DNA of 64,000 bases from Limnoperna fortunei. Lineage: Eukaryota > Mollusca > Bivalvia > Mytilida > Modiolidae. Where the stretch lies: positions 46,255,070 to 46,319,069 of the forward strand of contig OX104114.1 in the NCBI GenBank assembly GCA_944474755.1, given 5' to 3'. Shown here piece by piece: positions 25,001-32,792 of this stretch. Position 1 is the first letter of the stretch. Each line of letters starts with the position of its first letter. The notes under the pieces are model-generated. The model was given only the letters and a program-made list of their open reading frames with translations. It made no database searches and had not been told where the DNA came from. Both the position numbers and the translations under genes were made by a program.

Positions 25001-28000
25001 TATATGATACTGTGTAAAGTCAGTAGTTTTTGCCTTTGTGTTCTGTAAGGTCCATTTGATCATTGTATGATACTGTGTAAAGTCAGTACTTTTTGCAAGG
25101 TCCATTTGATCATTGTATGATACTGTGTTAAGTCAGTAGTTTTTGCCTTTGTGTTCTGTAAGGTCCATTTGATCATTATATGATACTGTGTTAAGTCAGT
25201 AGTTTTTGCCTTTGTGTTCTGTAAGGTCCATTTGATCATTGTATGATACTGTGTGAAGTCAGTAGTTTTTGCAAGGTCCATTTGATCATTGTATGATACT
25301 GTGTTAAGTCAGTAGTTTTTGCCTTTGTGTTCTGTAAGGTCCATTTGATCATTGTATGATACTGTGTTAAGTCAGTAGTTTTTGCCTTTGTGTTTTGTAG
25401 GGTCCATTTGATCGTTGTATGATACTGTGTTAAGTCAGTAGTTTTTGCCTTTGTGTTCTGTAAGGTCCATTTGATCATTGTATGATACTGTGTTAAGTCA
25501 GTAGTTTTTGCCTTTGTGTTCTGTAAGGTCCATTTGATCATTGTATGTTACTGTGTTAAGTCAGTAGTTTTTGCCTTTGTGTTCTGTAAGGTCCATTTGA
25601 TCATTGTATGATACTGTGTTAAGTCGGTAGTTTTTGCCTTTGTGTTCTGTAGGGTCCATTTGATCATTGTATGATACTGTGTTTAGTCAGTAGTTTTTGC
25701 CTTTGTGTTCTGTAAGGTCCATTTGATCGTTGTATGATACTGTGTTAAGTCAGTAGTTTTTGCCTTTGTGTTCTGTAAGGTCCATTTGATCATTGTATGA
25801 TACTTTGTTAAGTCAGTAGTTTTTGCCTTTGTGTTCTGTAAGGTCCATTTGATAAATGTATGATACTGTGTTAAGTCAGTAGTTTTTGCCTTTGTGTTCT
25901 GTAGGGTCCATTTGATCGTTGTATGATACTTTGTTAAGTCAGTAGTTTTTGCCTTTGTGTTCTGTACGGTCCATTTGATCATTGTATGATACTGTGTTAA
26001 GTCAGTAGTTTTTGCCTTTGTGTTCTGTAAGGTCCATTTGATCATTATATGATACTGTGTAAAGTCAGTAGTTTTTGCCTTTGTGTTCTGTAAGGTCCAT
26101 TTGATCATTGTATGATACTGTCTTTAGTCAGTAGTTTTTGCCTTTGTGTATTTCCTTTTGATATTCACTGCTAGTTGTTTTCCATTAATTTTTGGTGAAT
26201 TTTTGTTGCTCTGTCTTTTACTAATTTATTGTGCTTATTTTATCTCCTCTTGGTAAATATTAATTGGTGCTAACTTCATTTTATGTTACGTAAACACTTT
26301 TTCATTGTCCTCATTTTATCCAAAATATTGCTTGCTGGGCATTTAACTTTAACCCTTCATTCAAAACTTTTCAGGACATTTATTTACAGAAAAATATACA
26401 ATAAATAAATTATTTGTGAATAATTTAATTTGCTTTGTAAGGTGAAATCTGATTGGTTAATTCAAATCGAGCGACCCATATAAGAAATAACTTGCGTAAC
26501 CTTTGACCTATTCTTACGCCGTTAAAATTCAAAGAGTTCCATACGTCATTGACGTTTTTACTATAAAAATTGTTAAAATTTATAGTTAAAATTAAATTAT
26601 AAGGAATATTTCAAATTTCTGAACAGGTTATACGATATAATATGGTTTGGGTCTGTTGACACCATTAGGCGTAAACAGACCCAAACCATATTATATTGTA
26701 TAACCTGTTCAGAAATTTGAATTATTCCTTAAAGAAAGATTTAATATACATTGTAACTGAGAATTAAAGTAGTGCTGTTTGAGACTTAAGAAGCATTGTG
26801 GTCATTTTTCACTTAATATTATGCAAATCTGAAGATGAATTTGGTTTTGGTTTAGGAGACCATCTACCCATTGGTAGATATTGGTAGACATAAATTACAA
26901 CATGCTTTATGTGAGGGCACCCTTATCTCACTTGATTGGAAATAAGTTTTACATTCACCTTTAATTATACGAATTATGTAGTGATCTTTCATATTTTGTT
27001 TGATGGCCTATCTTTTAATTTAACTGTTATGTTACTATCTTTAGTATTTAGTTTGATAGTATATTTTTTATTTAACTGTTATGTAACCATCTTTTTTATT
27101 TCCTTTGTCTTGTCTTTTTAAGTGACAGAAAAATATTACTTTTTTAATCATGACATTAGGACATCAGAATGTCATCAATAGTTGACAAGAATGTATCGCC
27201 AATGTCATGTTTGACTTGATGGGAACCTGTTACATTTAGTTTTGAGCTGACGAAACCCTTAAACGAAAAAGTATTAATTCCCATGTTTTATGCAGATCTG
27301 TGCAGTCATTTTCTTATGCCTTGCTCACTTATGTTTCATGTTATGGCCCGAGGATGATCATGGTATTTATCTCTACACAGAAAACCAAATAAGTATTTGT
27401 GTACATCGTACACTATTATTTCTGTACAATTTTATGGATCAAACAAAACCTGTTGTTTGATTAAGAACTTGTTTGCATTTATTTGACTATATTATAGGCT
27501 TAAACACTGTGTTTTAGGAAATTATCAATGTGTAAACTCCGGCGACTCACTCACAAACTAAATAAAGTCCAAAGGACTTTATGTCAAGTTTGTGAGGGAG
27601 TCGCCGGAGTTTACACATTGATAATTTCCTAAAACACAGTGTTTAATCCTTATAATTCTGTGAAATAATCGTTGCGATTTTTAAAACAGCAAAAAACATT
27701 TACAGAAACCCATCTAGACCTCAAAATGTACCTAGGACGGAAAGCGTAGAGATATGCAAAACATAGTACTAAGGGAATCGCCGTTCTGTAAAATATTGAT
27801 AGGATAAAAACAAAATGAAACACTTAATTGTATTTATATTATATTTTATTAGAAATCTCGATCGATTTAATTGGAAATCATTGGGGCAGAGAAAACATTG
27901 TCCCCCTCTCCCTGGATACGCTAGAAGGACGCCATCTTGTTTACATTGGATACTGAAAATAGTCCGCTCAGAAGAAATATCGATATATAAATTATCTGAG

Positions 28001-28229
28001 AAGATGCCATTTAAGTGTTTTTATCCAATCAAAGCACTTAATTTAAATAAATTACAGCATGAATAGAATTATTATGGTATAAAAATCAGAATACTAGTAC
28101 TTAGTTAGTTATGTATGTAATTTAAACTATTCTTGTTTTCTTTGCAGACGACCACAATCAGCAGGTCCAGGAAGTGTCCCAAAAATTCCAGACAGACCAT
28201 CTATACCATCTAGACCAAACTTGCTATGA
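3895..28229 (+). CDS. Dynamin GTPase, C-terminal half (partial gene, multi-exon)
   Basis: Dynamins are large GTPases that wrap and cut the necks of endocytic vesicles. This is the 3' part of a classical dynamin (DNM1/2/3, fly shibire type). Exons present: three alternative PH exons (3895-4001, 4413-4525, 5117-5226), 8668-8797 (end of PH), 10365-10511, 10728-10784 and 11316-11494 (GTPase effector domain), 12164-12328 (proline-rich), five microexons between 14146 and 16919, and 28148-28229 (C-terminus, TGA at 28227-28229). All junctions are GT-AG and phases match. Diagnostic stretches include [60 protein letters not shown] and a tail rich in RPxxP motifs. The GTPase, stalk and first half of the PH domain must lie left of position 1. 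Intron 16920-28147 is 11.2 kb and full of repeats. The family assignment is very secure; which isoforms are made is inferred. Confidence 0.96.
4413..4525 (+). CDS. Dynamin alternative PH-domain exon b
   Basis: This 113-nt exon has acceptor ttctag and donor AG|GTTAGG (weak). It uses the same entry and exit phases as exon a. It encodes [20 protein letters not shown], then a loop GFLRTRKG that is three codons longer than exon a by length, then FALVHTDKR. It is homologous along its whole length to exons a and c and to one contiguous DNM1 PH segment, so it replaces rather than adds to them. The loop is strongly basic (RTRK), which could alter lipid binding. That effect is inference. Confidence 0.85.
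4868..5030 (+). repeat. 31-bp minisatellite between PH exons b and c
   Basis: About five tandem copies of a 31-bp unit, CCATGGCAACACATTGCCTG followed by ACCTATCTGTA. Phase points are near 4868, 4899, 4930, 4961 and 4992. It ends about 90 nt before the acceptor of exon c. Minus-strand open frames here are repeat artefacts. Confidence 0.85.
5117..5226 (+). CDS. Dynamin alternative PH-domain exon c
   Basis: This 110-nt exon has acceptor ttctag and the strong donor AG|GTAAGG. It uses the same phases as a and b. It encodes [20 protein letters not shown], then GLFSHKYM, then FALFNPEFR. Of the three it is most like vertebrate dynamin: EKEKK and FALFN are identical. Its polypyrimidine tract is weaker than that of exon a. 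Confidence 0.87.
5227..8667 (+). other. Dynamin intron of 3.4 kb
   Basis: AT-rich intron. I looked for a fourth PH-type exon (GA[AG]AA start, RD[VM] and FAL codons, AG|GT end) and found none. It holds a C-rich run (about 6293-6333), a diverged dispersed repeat at about 6808-7062 that resembles 26440-26660, and a 39-40 bp direct duplication at 8411-8488. Confidence 0.5.
6808..7062 (+). repeat. Dispersed repeat related to 26440-26660
   Basis: It shares, in order, 'ctttgtaag', 'tctgat', 'gaaataacttgc', 'gacctat', 'gagttccat'-like, 'gttaaaattg', 'atatttgaaatttctgaaca' and 'atatggg/atatggtttgggt' with 26440-26660. This copy lacks the second palindrome arm present there. Function unknown. Confidence 0.5.
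8668..8797 (+). CDS. Dynamin exon: end of PH domain
   Basis: This 130-nt exon has acceptor tttatag and donor GCG|GTCAGT. Its first base completes the Arg codon left by whichever PH exon is used. It encodes [20 protein letters not shown], then [17 protein letters not shown] and EEDHQA. It closes the last PH strand and C-terminal helix and enters the linker to the effector domain. The match to DNM1 ([26 protein letters not shown]) is nearly residue for residue. It ends in phase 0. Confidence 0.96.
9121..9955 (+). repeat. 70-bp minisatellite, about 12 units
   Basis: Tandem array of a 70-bp unit containing 'ggatagggagatttgattg', 'ccactttggtattacttagc' and 'gacatgtggcaggtgttag'. Units start at 9121, 9191 and so on to 9891. 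Copies are almost identical; the main variation is T or C in 'gacatg[t/c]ggc', with the C form concentrated at the right end. It lies in the intron after exon 8668-8797. Confidence 0.95.
10092..10240 (+). mobile_element. 5'-truncated tRNA-type SINE
   Basis: Body and tail only: 'cttcaatcttaattgacagg', 'gattgctag', a 'ctggacaccatgaaacatc' block and the 3' tail 'gcgttaaacaccattca'. It matches the body of the full SINE copies at 19487 and 32793 but lacks the tRNA-like head. Intronic in dynamin. Confidence 0.75.
10365..10511 (+). CDS. Dynamin exon: start of GTPase effector domain
   Basis: This 147-nt exon is phase 0 to 0, with acceptor tgtacag and donor AAT|GTAAGT. It encodes SKDDIGS, then [39 protein letters not shown] and VNN. 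This is the first helix region of the effector domain, which packs with the stalk and bundle signalling element. It is nearly identical to DNM1 from MDPQLERQ onward. Confidence 0.96.
10728..10784 (+). CDS. Dynamin exon: effector domain, 19 codons
   Basis: This 57-nt exon is phase 0 to 0, with acceptor ttcatag and donor CAG|GTTAGT. It encodes [19 protein letters not shown], matching DNM1 TKEFIFSELLANLYSCGDQ. It is too short to be found by open-frame search and was identified by homology and splice sites. Confidence 0.95.
11316..11494 (+). CDS. Dynamin exon: end of effector domain
   Basis: This 179-nt exon has acceptor tttatag and donor GG|GTAAGA. It encodes [20 protein letters not shown], then [39 protein letters not shown] and the start of a Gly codon. 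The match to DNM1 ([34 protein letters not shown]) is strong. It leaves two bases (phase 2), the phase shared by every downstream proline-rich junction. Confidence 0.96.
12164..12328 (+). CDS. Dynamin exon: proline-rich domain
   Basis: This 165-nt exon has acceptor tttcag and donor GC|GTATGT. It encodes [20 protein letters not shown], then [19 protein letters not shown] and [15 protein letters not shown]. It holds several class I/II SH3-ligand motifs ([22 protein letters not shown]). In the family this region recruits amphiphysin, endophilin and other SH3 proteins. It enters and leaves in phase 2, so microexons can be inserted between it and the last exon without shifting frame. Confidence 0.94.
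12329..14145 (+). other. Dynamin intron of 1.8 kb
   Basis: AT-rich intron. Open frames on both strands at 12369-13645 have no recognisable protein content and no flanking splice signals consistent with the gene. Nothing further identified. Confidence 0.45.
14146..14163 (+). CDS. Candidate 18-nt dynamin microexon
   Basis: Sequence CCTCAACCAGAGTGGCCG lies between tctaacattacag and GTACGTG. It keeps the phase 2 to 2 pattern and would insert Ala-Leu-Asn-Gln-Ser-Gly plus two bases of an Arg codon. Splice sites are good and the length is a multiple of three, but it is unrelated to the four alanine-rich microexons downstream, so support is weaker. Confidence 0.5.
14836..14869 (+). other. G-quadruplex-prone G-rich tract in dynamin intron
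   Basis: Runs GGGG, GGGGGG, GGG, GGGGG and GGGGG are separated by 1-7 bases on the + (transcribed sense) strand, within a T/G-rich stretch from 14758. It lies between microexons 14146 and 15108. Confidence 0.55.
15108..15143 (+). CDS. Dynamin microexon 1 (36 nt)
   Basis: Acceptor tttttacag, donor AAAGG|GTAGG, phase 2 to 2. With the preceding GC it reads [12 protein letters not shown] plus part of a Gly codon. It resembles microexon 4 ([13 protein letters not shown]) in length and residue pattern. It lies in the proline-rich tail, so it would lengthen the region between SH3 motifs. Confidence 0.68.
15718..15750 (+). CDS. Dynamin microexon 2 (33 nt)
   Basis: Acceptor attttag, donor GAAG|GTATGG, phase 2 to 2. 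With the preceding GC it reads [11 protein letters not shown] plus part of an Arg/Ser codon. It is a clear paralogue of microexon 3 ([11 protein letters not shown]). Flanking introns are ordinary AT-rich DNA. Confidence 0.75.
16202..16234 (+). CDS. Dynamin microexon 3 (33 nt)
   Basis: Acceptor gttgtag, donor AAAAG|GTACG, phase 2 to 2. With the preceding GC it reads [11 protein letters not shown] plus part of an Arg/Ser codon. It has the same length and a nearly identical first eight codons as microexon 2, which indicates tandem exon duplication. Confidence 0.75.
16884..16919 (+). CDS. Dynamin microexon 4 (36 nt)
   Basis: Acceptor catttacag, donor CAGGG|GTAGG, phase 2 to 2. With the preceding GC it reads [12 protein letters not shown] plus part of a Gly codon. 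It shares the GCTGCACC opening with microexon 3 and the 36-nt length with microexon 1. Confidence 0.7.
17563..17647 (+). CDS. Possible alternative last exon of dynamin
   Basis: A good acceptor (catttttcag) is followed, in the shared phase 2, by 28 codons and TAA at 17645-17647. The tail is hydrophobic ([20 protein letters not shown] and KSHMGMT). An AATAAA lies at 17700-17705. If used, it would end the protein before the normal [11 protein letters not shown] terminus. No homologue is recognised and chance occurrence is possible. Confidence 0.28.
18731..19367 (+). mobile_element. Family C hairpin-ended element, copy 1
   Basis: The 5' hairpin has arms GGCCGGGTTGCAT and GTGCAAACCCGGGTT around GAA (18731-18760). 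The body has repeated 'ttcaacccagaNNtctgaaac' and 'agcctTGNGNacttagtcatttttc' blocks. The 3' end at 19344-19355 has TTTGCAACCCGGCC, inverse of the 5' start, then ATTTCAGACTTTT. Two further copies lie on the - strand at 39696 and 49536. Non-coding; dynamin intron. Confidence 0.65.
19487..19745 (+). mobile_element. tRNA-headed SINE, full-length copy
   Basis: The head has an A-box-like region (GTCTGAGTGGTTAAGGTTG) and the B box GGTTCGAGTCCC (19559-19570), so it derives from a class II tRNA (Ser/Leu-like). The body reads 'gacgccaatcttaattgaca', 'gggattgccag'. The tail reads 'gagttaaacaccattcaaac' with an A-rich end. It resembles tRNA-type SINEs of bivalves. The exact named family cannot be fixed without a search. 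Confidence 0.82.
20215..20528 (+). mobile_element. Family A element, short copy 3
   Basis: The 5' hairpin has arms AGCTCACCTGAACC and GGGTCATGTGAGCT around GAA. A run of about 22 G follows at 20260-20284. The 3' end has CAGGTGAGCGATAC, the hairpin AGGCTCCTGGGAGCCT and CTAG|TTT. Internal tandem repeats are missing. The 63-bp minisatellite begins within about 15 bp of its 3' end. Confidence 0.8.
20540..26148 (-). repeat. 63-bp minisatellite array with higher-order structure
   Basis: About 4.6 kb of a 63-bp unit (GTAAGGTCCATTTGATCATT, GTATGATACTGTGTTAAGTC, AGTAGTTTTTGCCTTTGTGT, TCT), interrupted by a 970-bp element at 20710-21679. Two kinds of 50-bp short unit lack 13 bp (CTTTGTGTTCTGT). They recur as ordered pairs about 112 bp apart, near 21872/21985, 22351/22461, 22766/22876, 23812/23990, 24290/24462 and 25081/25255. 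This implies block-wise amplification. On the - strand the unit is 21 codons without stops and repeats [12 protein letters not shown] then TTDLTQYHT. The 13-bp deletions shift the frame, so this is not a gene. It lies in a dynamin intron; strand is arbitrary. Confidence 0.95.
20710..21679. mobile_element. Foldback MITE with TTAA target duplication
   Basis: A 970-bp insert in the minisatellite. Terminal inverted repeats are AGGGGAAGGAAACC and its exact complement. It is flanked on both sides by TTAA; removing the element and one TTAA restores a normal 63-bp unit (GTG-TTAA-GTCAG). Longer imperfect arms are also inverted: 'tgaatttcccgc' at about 20840 with 'gcgggaatttca' at about 21536, and CTACTATTCCGGTT at 20928-20941 with AACCGGAATAGTAG at 21478-21492. 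The TTAA duplication suggests piggyBac-type mobilisation. No transposase is present. Confidence 0.88.
26600..26731. repeat. Long palindrome (58-bp arms)
   Basis: The left arm (26600-26657) runs TAAGGAATATTTCAAATTTC to GGTTTGGGTCTGTT. The right arm (26673-26731) runs AACAGACCCAAACC to GAATTATTCCTTA. The loop is about 15 nt. Arms differ at only a few positions. The left arm continues outward into the dispersed repeat shared with 6808-7062, so it looks like a hairpin-type mobile element. Confidence 0.88.
27501..27645. repeat. Near-perfect 145-bp palindrome
   Basis: Arms begin TAAACACTGTGTTTTAGGAA and end with its complement. The outer 47 bp pair perfectly, including TGTAAACTCCGGCGACTC. The inner part (CTCACAAACT, then TAAAGTCC around a 2-nt centre) has a few mismatches. 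The flanking 8-10 bp pair imperfectly as well. It would extrude as a cruciform. No gene content. Confidence 0.92.
28148..28229 (+). CDS. Dynamin last coding exon
   Basis: Acceptor ctttgcag. The first base completes an Arg (after a microexon ending AG), Gly (after GG) or Ala (after GC) codon. It encodes [26 protein letters not shown] and TGA at 28227-28229. PSIPSRPNL resembles the PSRPNR amphiphysin-SH3 site near the DNM1 C-terminus. Confidence 0.94.
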
Positions 28230-28711
28230 TTTTTATAATTATAGAAACATTTTATTTATTGAGGAACCATTTCACACTTGTTGCATGTCAGGAGATCCAG
28301 ATATTCATACAAATTTTTGTTTTGTCTCACCTGGGAGATATAGTCATCATTTTACATCCATCATCATAGATACCTTTCATATCAATCCACCAGCCATTCA
28401 TAACCATTTGCCTGAATTGTTTTTAGGATGTCTACTTTCAAAATTTTGACTTTGGCCCATCCTCTAACCAACATGGTTACCATTACCATAATTAGAATAT
28501 AGGGATAGAATGAATGCATAGAAATCTTCGAAAAGCCAATTGTGTCTGTACACATTTTTCCTTAAAAACACAGAAATTTGAACTTGAGCCATGCAGTGTA
28601 GTAAAAAAAGAACAAGTTATTGTAGACCCCCTTCAGTCTGAATCTATCAACTCAAGATCCCAAATAGAACACCAGATGAGTGATTACAAGGACAACCCCC
28701 TCCCCCTTTTT
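28230..28711 (+). other. Presumed dynamin 3' UTR
   Basis: Sequence immediately after the stop codon. No canonical AATAAA is seen in this stretch, so the transcript may continue through the element at 28712 to poly(A) signals further on, for example the AATAAA cluster at 32160-32170. Open frames at 28174-28449 and 28514-28957 are not recognised proteins; the second runs into the repeat. Confidence 0.4.
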
Positions 28712-30379
28712 AGCTCACCTGGACCGAAGGTCCATGTGAGCTTTTGCTATCACTTGGCGTCCGTCGTCTGTCGTAAACTTTTTCAAAAATCTTCTCCTCT
28801 GAAACCACTGAGCCAATTTTTTTCAAACTTGGCCACAATCATCCTTAGGGTTCCTAGTTTCAAGTTTGTACCCAGGGTGTTGATCAACAGACAAATATGG
28901 CCGCTGTTACTAAAAATAGAACATGGGGGTCAACACAGGTTTTTGATCATTATCTAAAAAACTATAATAGCTATAGAGAAAACCGTTACTTCAAATTGAT
29001 CAGCACATTAAGGTCTACAATAGTTGCTATTAGTGCGAAGTTGTGTATTGGCGTCTTGTAGGAGTTATTGCCCTTTTTTGACGATTTTTGACAAAATTTT
29101 TGGTATTTAGAATATAACCTGAAAACTATACGAGGTAGAGTGAAACTGTAAATGGCAAAAATGATCAGCAATAAAAGCCCTACAATTCACTTGATTGGTC
29201 TGAAATTGTCAGATGACTCCTTATATGAGTTATTCCCCTTAAATGGTAATTTTTTATGAAATTTTCCATTATTTTCCTGTAACTTTAAAACTATAACAGC
29301 TAGAGTAAAACTGTAAATAGCAAAAATTATCAACAATACAAGCCCTACAATTCACTGTATTAGTCTGAAATTGTCAGATGACTCCTTATATGAGTTATTG
29401 CCTTAAATGGCAATTTTTTATGAAATTTTCCGTTTTTGTCCTGTATCTTGAAAACTATAGCAGCTAGATTGAAACTGTAAATTGCACAAATGATCAGCAA
29501 TAAAGACCCTACAATTCTCTTGATTGGTCTGAAATTGTCAGACAACTCCTTAAATAAGTTATTGCCCATAAATGACAATTTTTTATGAAATTTTCCGTTT
29601 TTGTCCTGTAACTTAAAAACTGTAACAGCTAGAGTGAAACTGTTAATAGCAAAAATGATCAGCAATACAAGCTCTACAAATTACTATTTAAGTCTGAAAT
29701 TGTCAGATGACTCCTTATAGGAGTTATTGCCCTTAAATTGCAATTTTTTATGAAATTTTCCATTTTTGTCCTGTAACTTAAAAACCATAACAGCTAGAGT
29801 GAAATAATAAATTAAAAAATTATCAGCAAAAAAAGCCCTACAATTCATTTAATAGGTCTGAAATTGTCAGATGACTCCTTATAGGGGTTATTGCCCTTAA
29901 ATGACAATTTTGTTATGAAATGTTCCATTTTTGTCCTGTAACTTGAAAACTATAGTAGCTAGATTAAAACTGTAAATTGCACAAATGATCAGCAATAGAA
30001 GCCATACAAATGATTGCTTAGTCCAAAATTGCAAGATGACTCTTTATAGGAGTTATTGCCCTTTCATTATGAATTTGGACAAATGAACAGTTTTTTAATT
30101 ATAAATTAGTCTATAACGCACCTATTAGTAGAGTAAAACTGTAAATTTCTAAAGTACCCTAAAGGACAATGCCTAAAACCCATTTAATTTTCAGAAATTG
30201 TTGATGGCACCTTATAGGAGTTATTGTATTTAACAAATTTTTTGAAGAAATGTTTAGTTTTTGCACAGTAACTTAAAAGCTATAACAACTAGACTGAAAC
30301 TGTTAATTTCAAAAATTTTAATATAGTTTAAGTCATTTGGATTCCAGGTGAGCGATTACAGGCTCCTGGGAGCCTCTAG
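28712..30379 (+). mobile_element. Family A element, copy 4 (complete)
   Basis: The 5' hairpin has arms AGCTCACCTGGACC and GGTCCATGTGAGCT around GAA, with one mismatch. It is followed by CACTTGGCGTCCGTCGTC and the core CTCCTCTGAAACCACTGAG, CCAATTTTTTTCAAACTTGG at 28794-28833. About seven or eight 163-bp tandem units follow ('ctccttataNgagttattgcc', 'gaaattttccNtttttgtcc'). The 3' end has CAGGTGAGCGATTAC, AGGCTCCTGGGAGCCT and CTAG|TTT. It is inserted between T residues, with no obvious longer target duplication. Confidence 0.85.
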
Positions 30380-31218
30380 TTTTGTTTTGTTGGCTATTTA
30401 TAGGGACACTTTTTTGTGGTGACCCATTATTCTTATTAGATGACACATTTTAGGGTGTCAGGTCATGCAATTCTCCTCCAAAACCAGTAGCATTGTTTAC
30501 AAATATTTTACCATCACAATTCAAATTTTGAGTGTATTGCTTTGATGTGAAGTAAACTCTGTATGTTTACATTCTGTTGGATAATTGATTTAAAAAAAAC
30601 ATTTTTTATTAGAGTCTGCACAATATCTTATCCTTGTCTGTTGTAAGCCTCATTTATATGTTCTAGAGCTATATTTATGGCTCTTTTAAACACTGAAAAT
30701 AGCAAAATGTGGGGTTTTTGTATAATAACTTGACAGCTGTGAACAAATCATTTGAAAATTTGAACTTCTGTATGGGGACTTCTAAACATTTAAAGCATTT
30801 TGGGTAGGTGAAGAAAGCTAAAATTCACCTGAAGAATCAATTAAATGTGTACAGGTAAAAATGTATGTATGCAATTCTTAAATGGGGGAGATTTGACCAT
30901 AACCATGGCAACTGATCATTAATCATGCACTTCATAGATATTATTATGTGATAGATGTGTTTTTGTACAATTTACAGATATCCATTTCAGGCCTGTCTAA
31001 AACAAACATGGCAGGCATATTAAAACGAAGTTAATGGATGCCATACTGTGTTTGACAGGCCTTAGTGAAATTATGTTATATATGCAATTATTATGTCCAA
31101 ATGCTATTCTTCTACAAGACGAATCATTTAATGTAATTTGTTCATGACAACAAGATGACACAAAATAATGTAATGGCAGTAATCCACAAGATGGCTGTAT
31201 TGAAAGTAAACAACGAAT

Positions 31219-31420
31219 ATAGGCGATACATATTATATAGTATTTTTCAGTATGGTTGTTCATATAGTAATCAGTAACAGCCAATGTAAAGCCATATGCT
31301 AATGGGAGATATAGGTGATACATATTATATAGTAAATTCAAATGATGTACATTTTTCAGTATGGTTGTTCATATAGTAATCAGTAACAGCCAATGTGAAG
31401 CCATATGCTAATGGGAGATA
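31219..31420. repeat. Tandem duplication of about 92 bp
   Basis: The block 'gatacatattatatagta', 'tttttcagtatggttgttca', 'tatagtaatcagtaacagcc', 'atatgctaatgggagata' occurs twice, from 31219 and from 31311. The second copy carries an extra 17-20 bases near its start. Confidence 0.85.
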
Positions 31421-32792
31421 ACTCTATAGACTGTAAATACAAAGCCTTAAAAGTGGAAGATGTTAAATGCCTGTCAGTATACTATCCATCATAAAATTTT
31501 AAAGACAACATTAAAAATTTGAATACTTTTATAGGATGTATTACTTATTTTCAAAATTGTCCAATATTGAATTGGACTGCTACATTAAATAGGATTTGGT
31601 CTGGAGAAAGAATAGTATTTATACAATAGTCAGTAAATATTTGTTAGATCAGCTGTGTAATGTCATATTGTATTTTTTTTTTTTAAGGATTTTTATTTTG
31701 CATATTTATTTTTATTATCGATGACAGATACATGTTAAATTTTAGAACACAGTATTCAGTCATGTTTCGCATATATATCGGAATCCCAGTTCGTAGACAA
31801 TTCTGAATTTTGATGTTTCGCGAAATTTTCTCCTCGTAAGGGAAGTGTGAAAGAAATATATTATTAATTAACGCTGAATATGTAACTGTTCAAATAATGA
31901 AAGAATATTTTTTTCAATTTAATTTTAAAAACATGTTATTCTAAAAAAAAAAATTGGGATCTACATATGTGGCCAATGAATTTTGTTTCTAAATATAACG
32001 GCCATTGAAATATGTTTCATGGTTTTGAAATTACTCTTTGCTATTAATTACGACATGTTAAATTTTAATTTTGATTCATGTTTTGTTGTGTTTTATTAAG
32101 CTGTATGACATTACACAGTTAATTTTGTTTATACATATTTAAGCTGTACATTTTTGTAAAATAAATAATCAATAGTATTTATGCTATGTTGATTTGTACA
32201 AATGGCAATTTTTTAAGTTCTTATCAGAATCATTTCTTCTGTCTGAAAAGATAAATAAAAGGGATGCATTAACAGAAAATGTAGGCTAGACAATATTGTC
32301 AACCTGTATGATTTCAGCATTTTATTTTCACATATTTTTATGGCTTACTAATTTTGCAGCTATTTCATTTCACGTTTGTTAGGCTCCATGTTTTTTTAAT
32401 TATTGTCGCTGCTACTGTTGGTATGGAAAACTCGAAGTTTGTAATGATTTATTTTCACGTTTTTGTTTCTCGTGCAAATTGAGTGAAAATAAAACACTCG
32501 CAAGTGAACTTCGCAACAGTGTTGAAGATTATAATGTTGGTGTTTCACAATATAAAATTAAAAATATAATTAGACTACAAGACATTACTCATTGGTTTGT
32601 TTTTTTTAAAACTTTAGTCACTATGATCAATAAAGGATGTTATTAGACTCAAGTGTCATATTGTGCAATGTTGTAAATTAGAATGTAAAATAAACTTGTG
32701 ATATATAATTGTCATAGATCTAATAAATATAATTGTAACAAACTCTGTTATTTATGTAACTGAAAGTTAAGAATCATTAGGTTTCTAAGAGG

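Larger units (their letters stand above)
26149..28147 (+). other. Distal part of dynamin's 11.2-kb intron
   Basis: AT-rich intron with a dispersed repeat (about 26440-26660), two long palindromes (26600-26731 and 27501-27645) and otherwise no recognised content. The pyrimidine-rich acceptor tcttgttttctttgcag ends at 28147. Confidence 0.5.

Noticed and set aside
22000..26100. CRISPR-like array
   Set aside because: Repeats are contiguous 63-bp units without unique spacers, in a eukaryotic intron.
20530..26108. Many minus-strand open frames of 65-141 codons with a repeating [12 protein letters not shown] / TTDLTQYHT protein
   Set aside because: They arise because the minisatellite unit is 63 bp (21 codons) and free of stops in that frame. 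Recurrent 13-bp deletions shift the frame, and there are no splice signals or protein family match.
27888..27935. Another dynamin microexon (it contains 'ggatacgctagaag')
   Set aside because: It resembles microexon 2 by eye, but there is no acceptor in front and no GT after the AAG.
28514..28957. 147-codon open frame with SSPGPKVHVSFCYHLASVV, also at 33813-34028
   Set aside because: It is translation of the family A 5' end (hairpin and leader), repeated in each copy.
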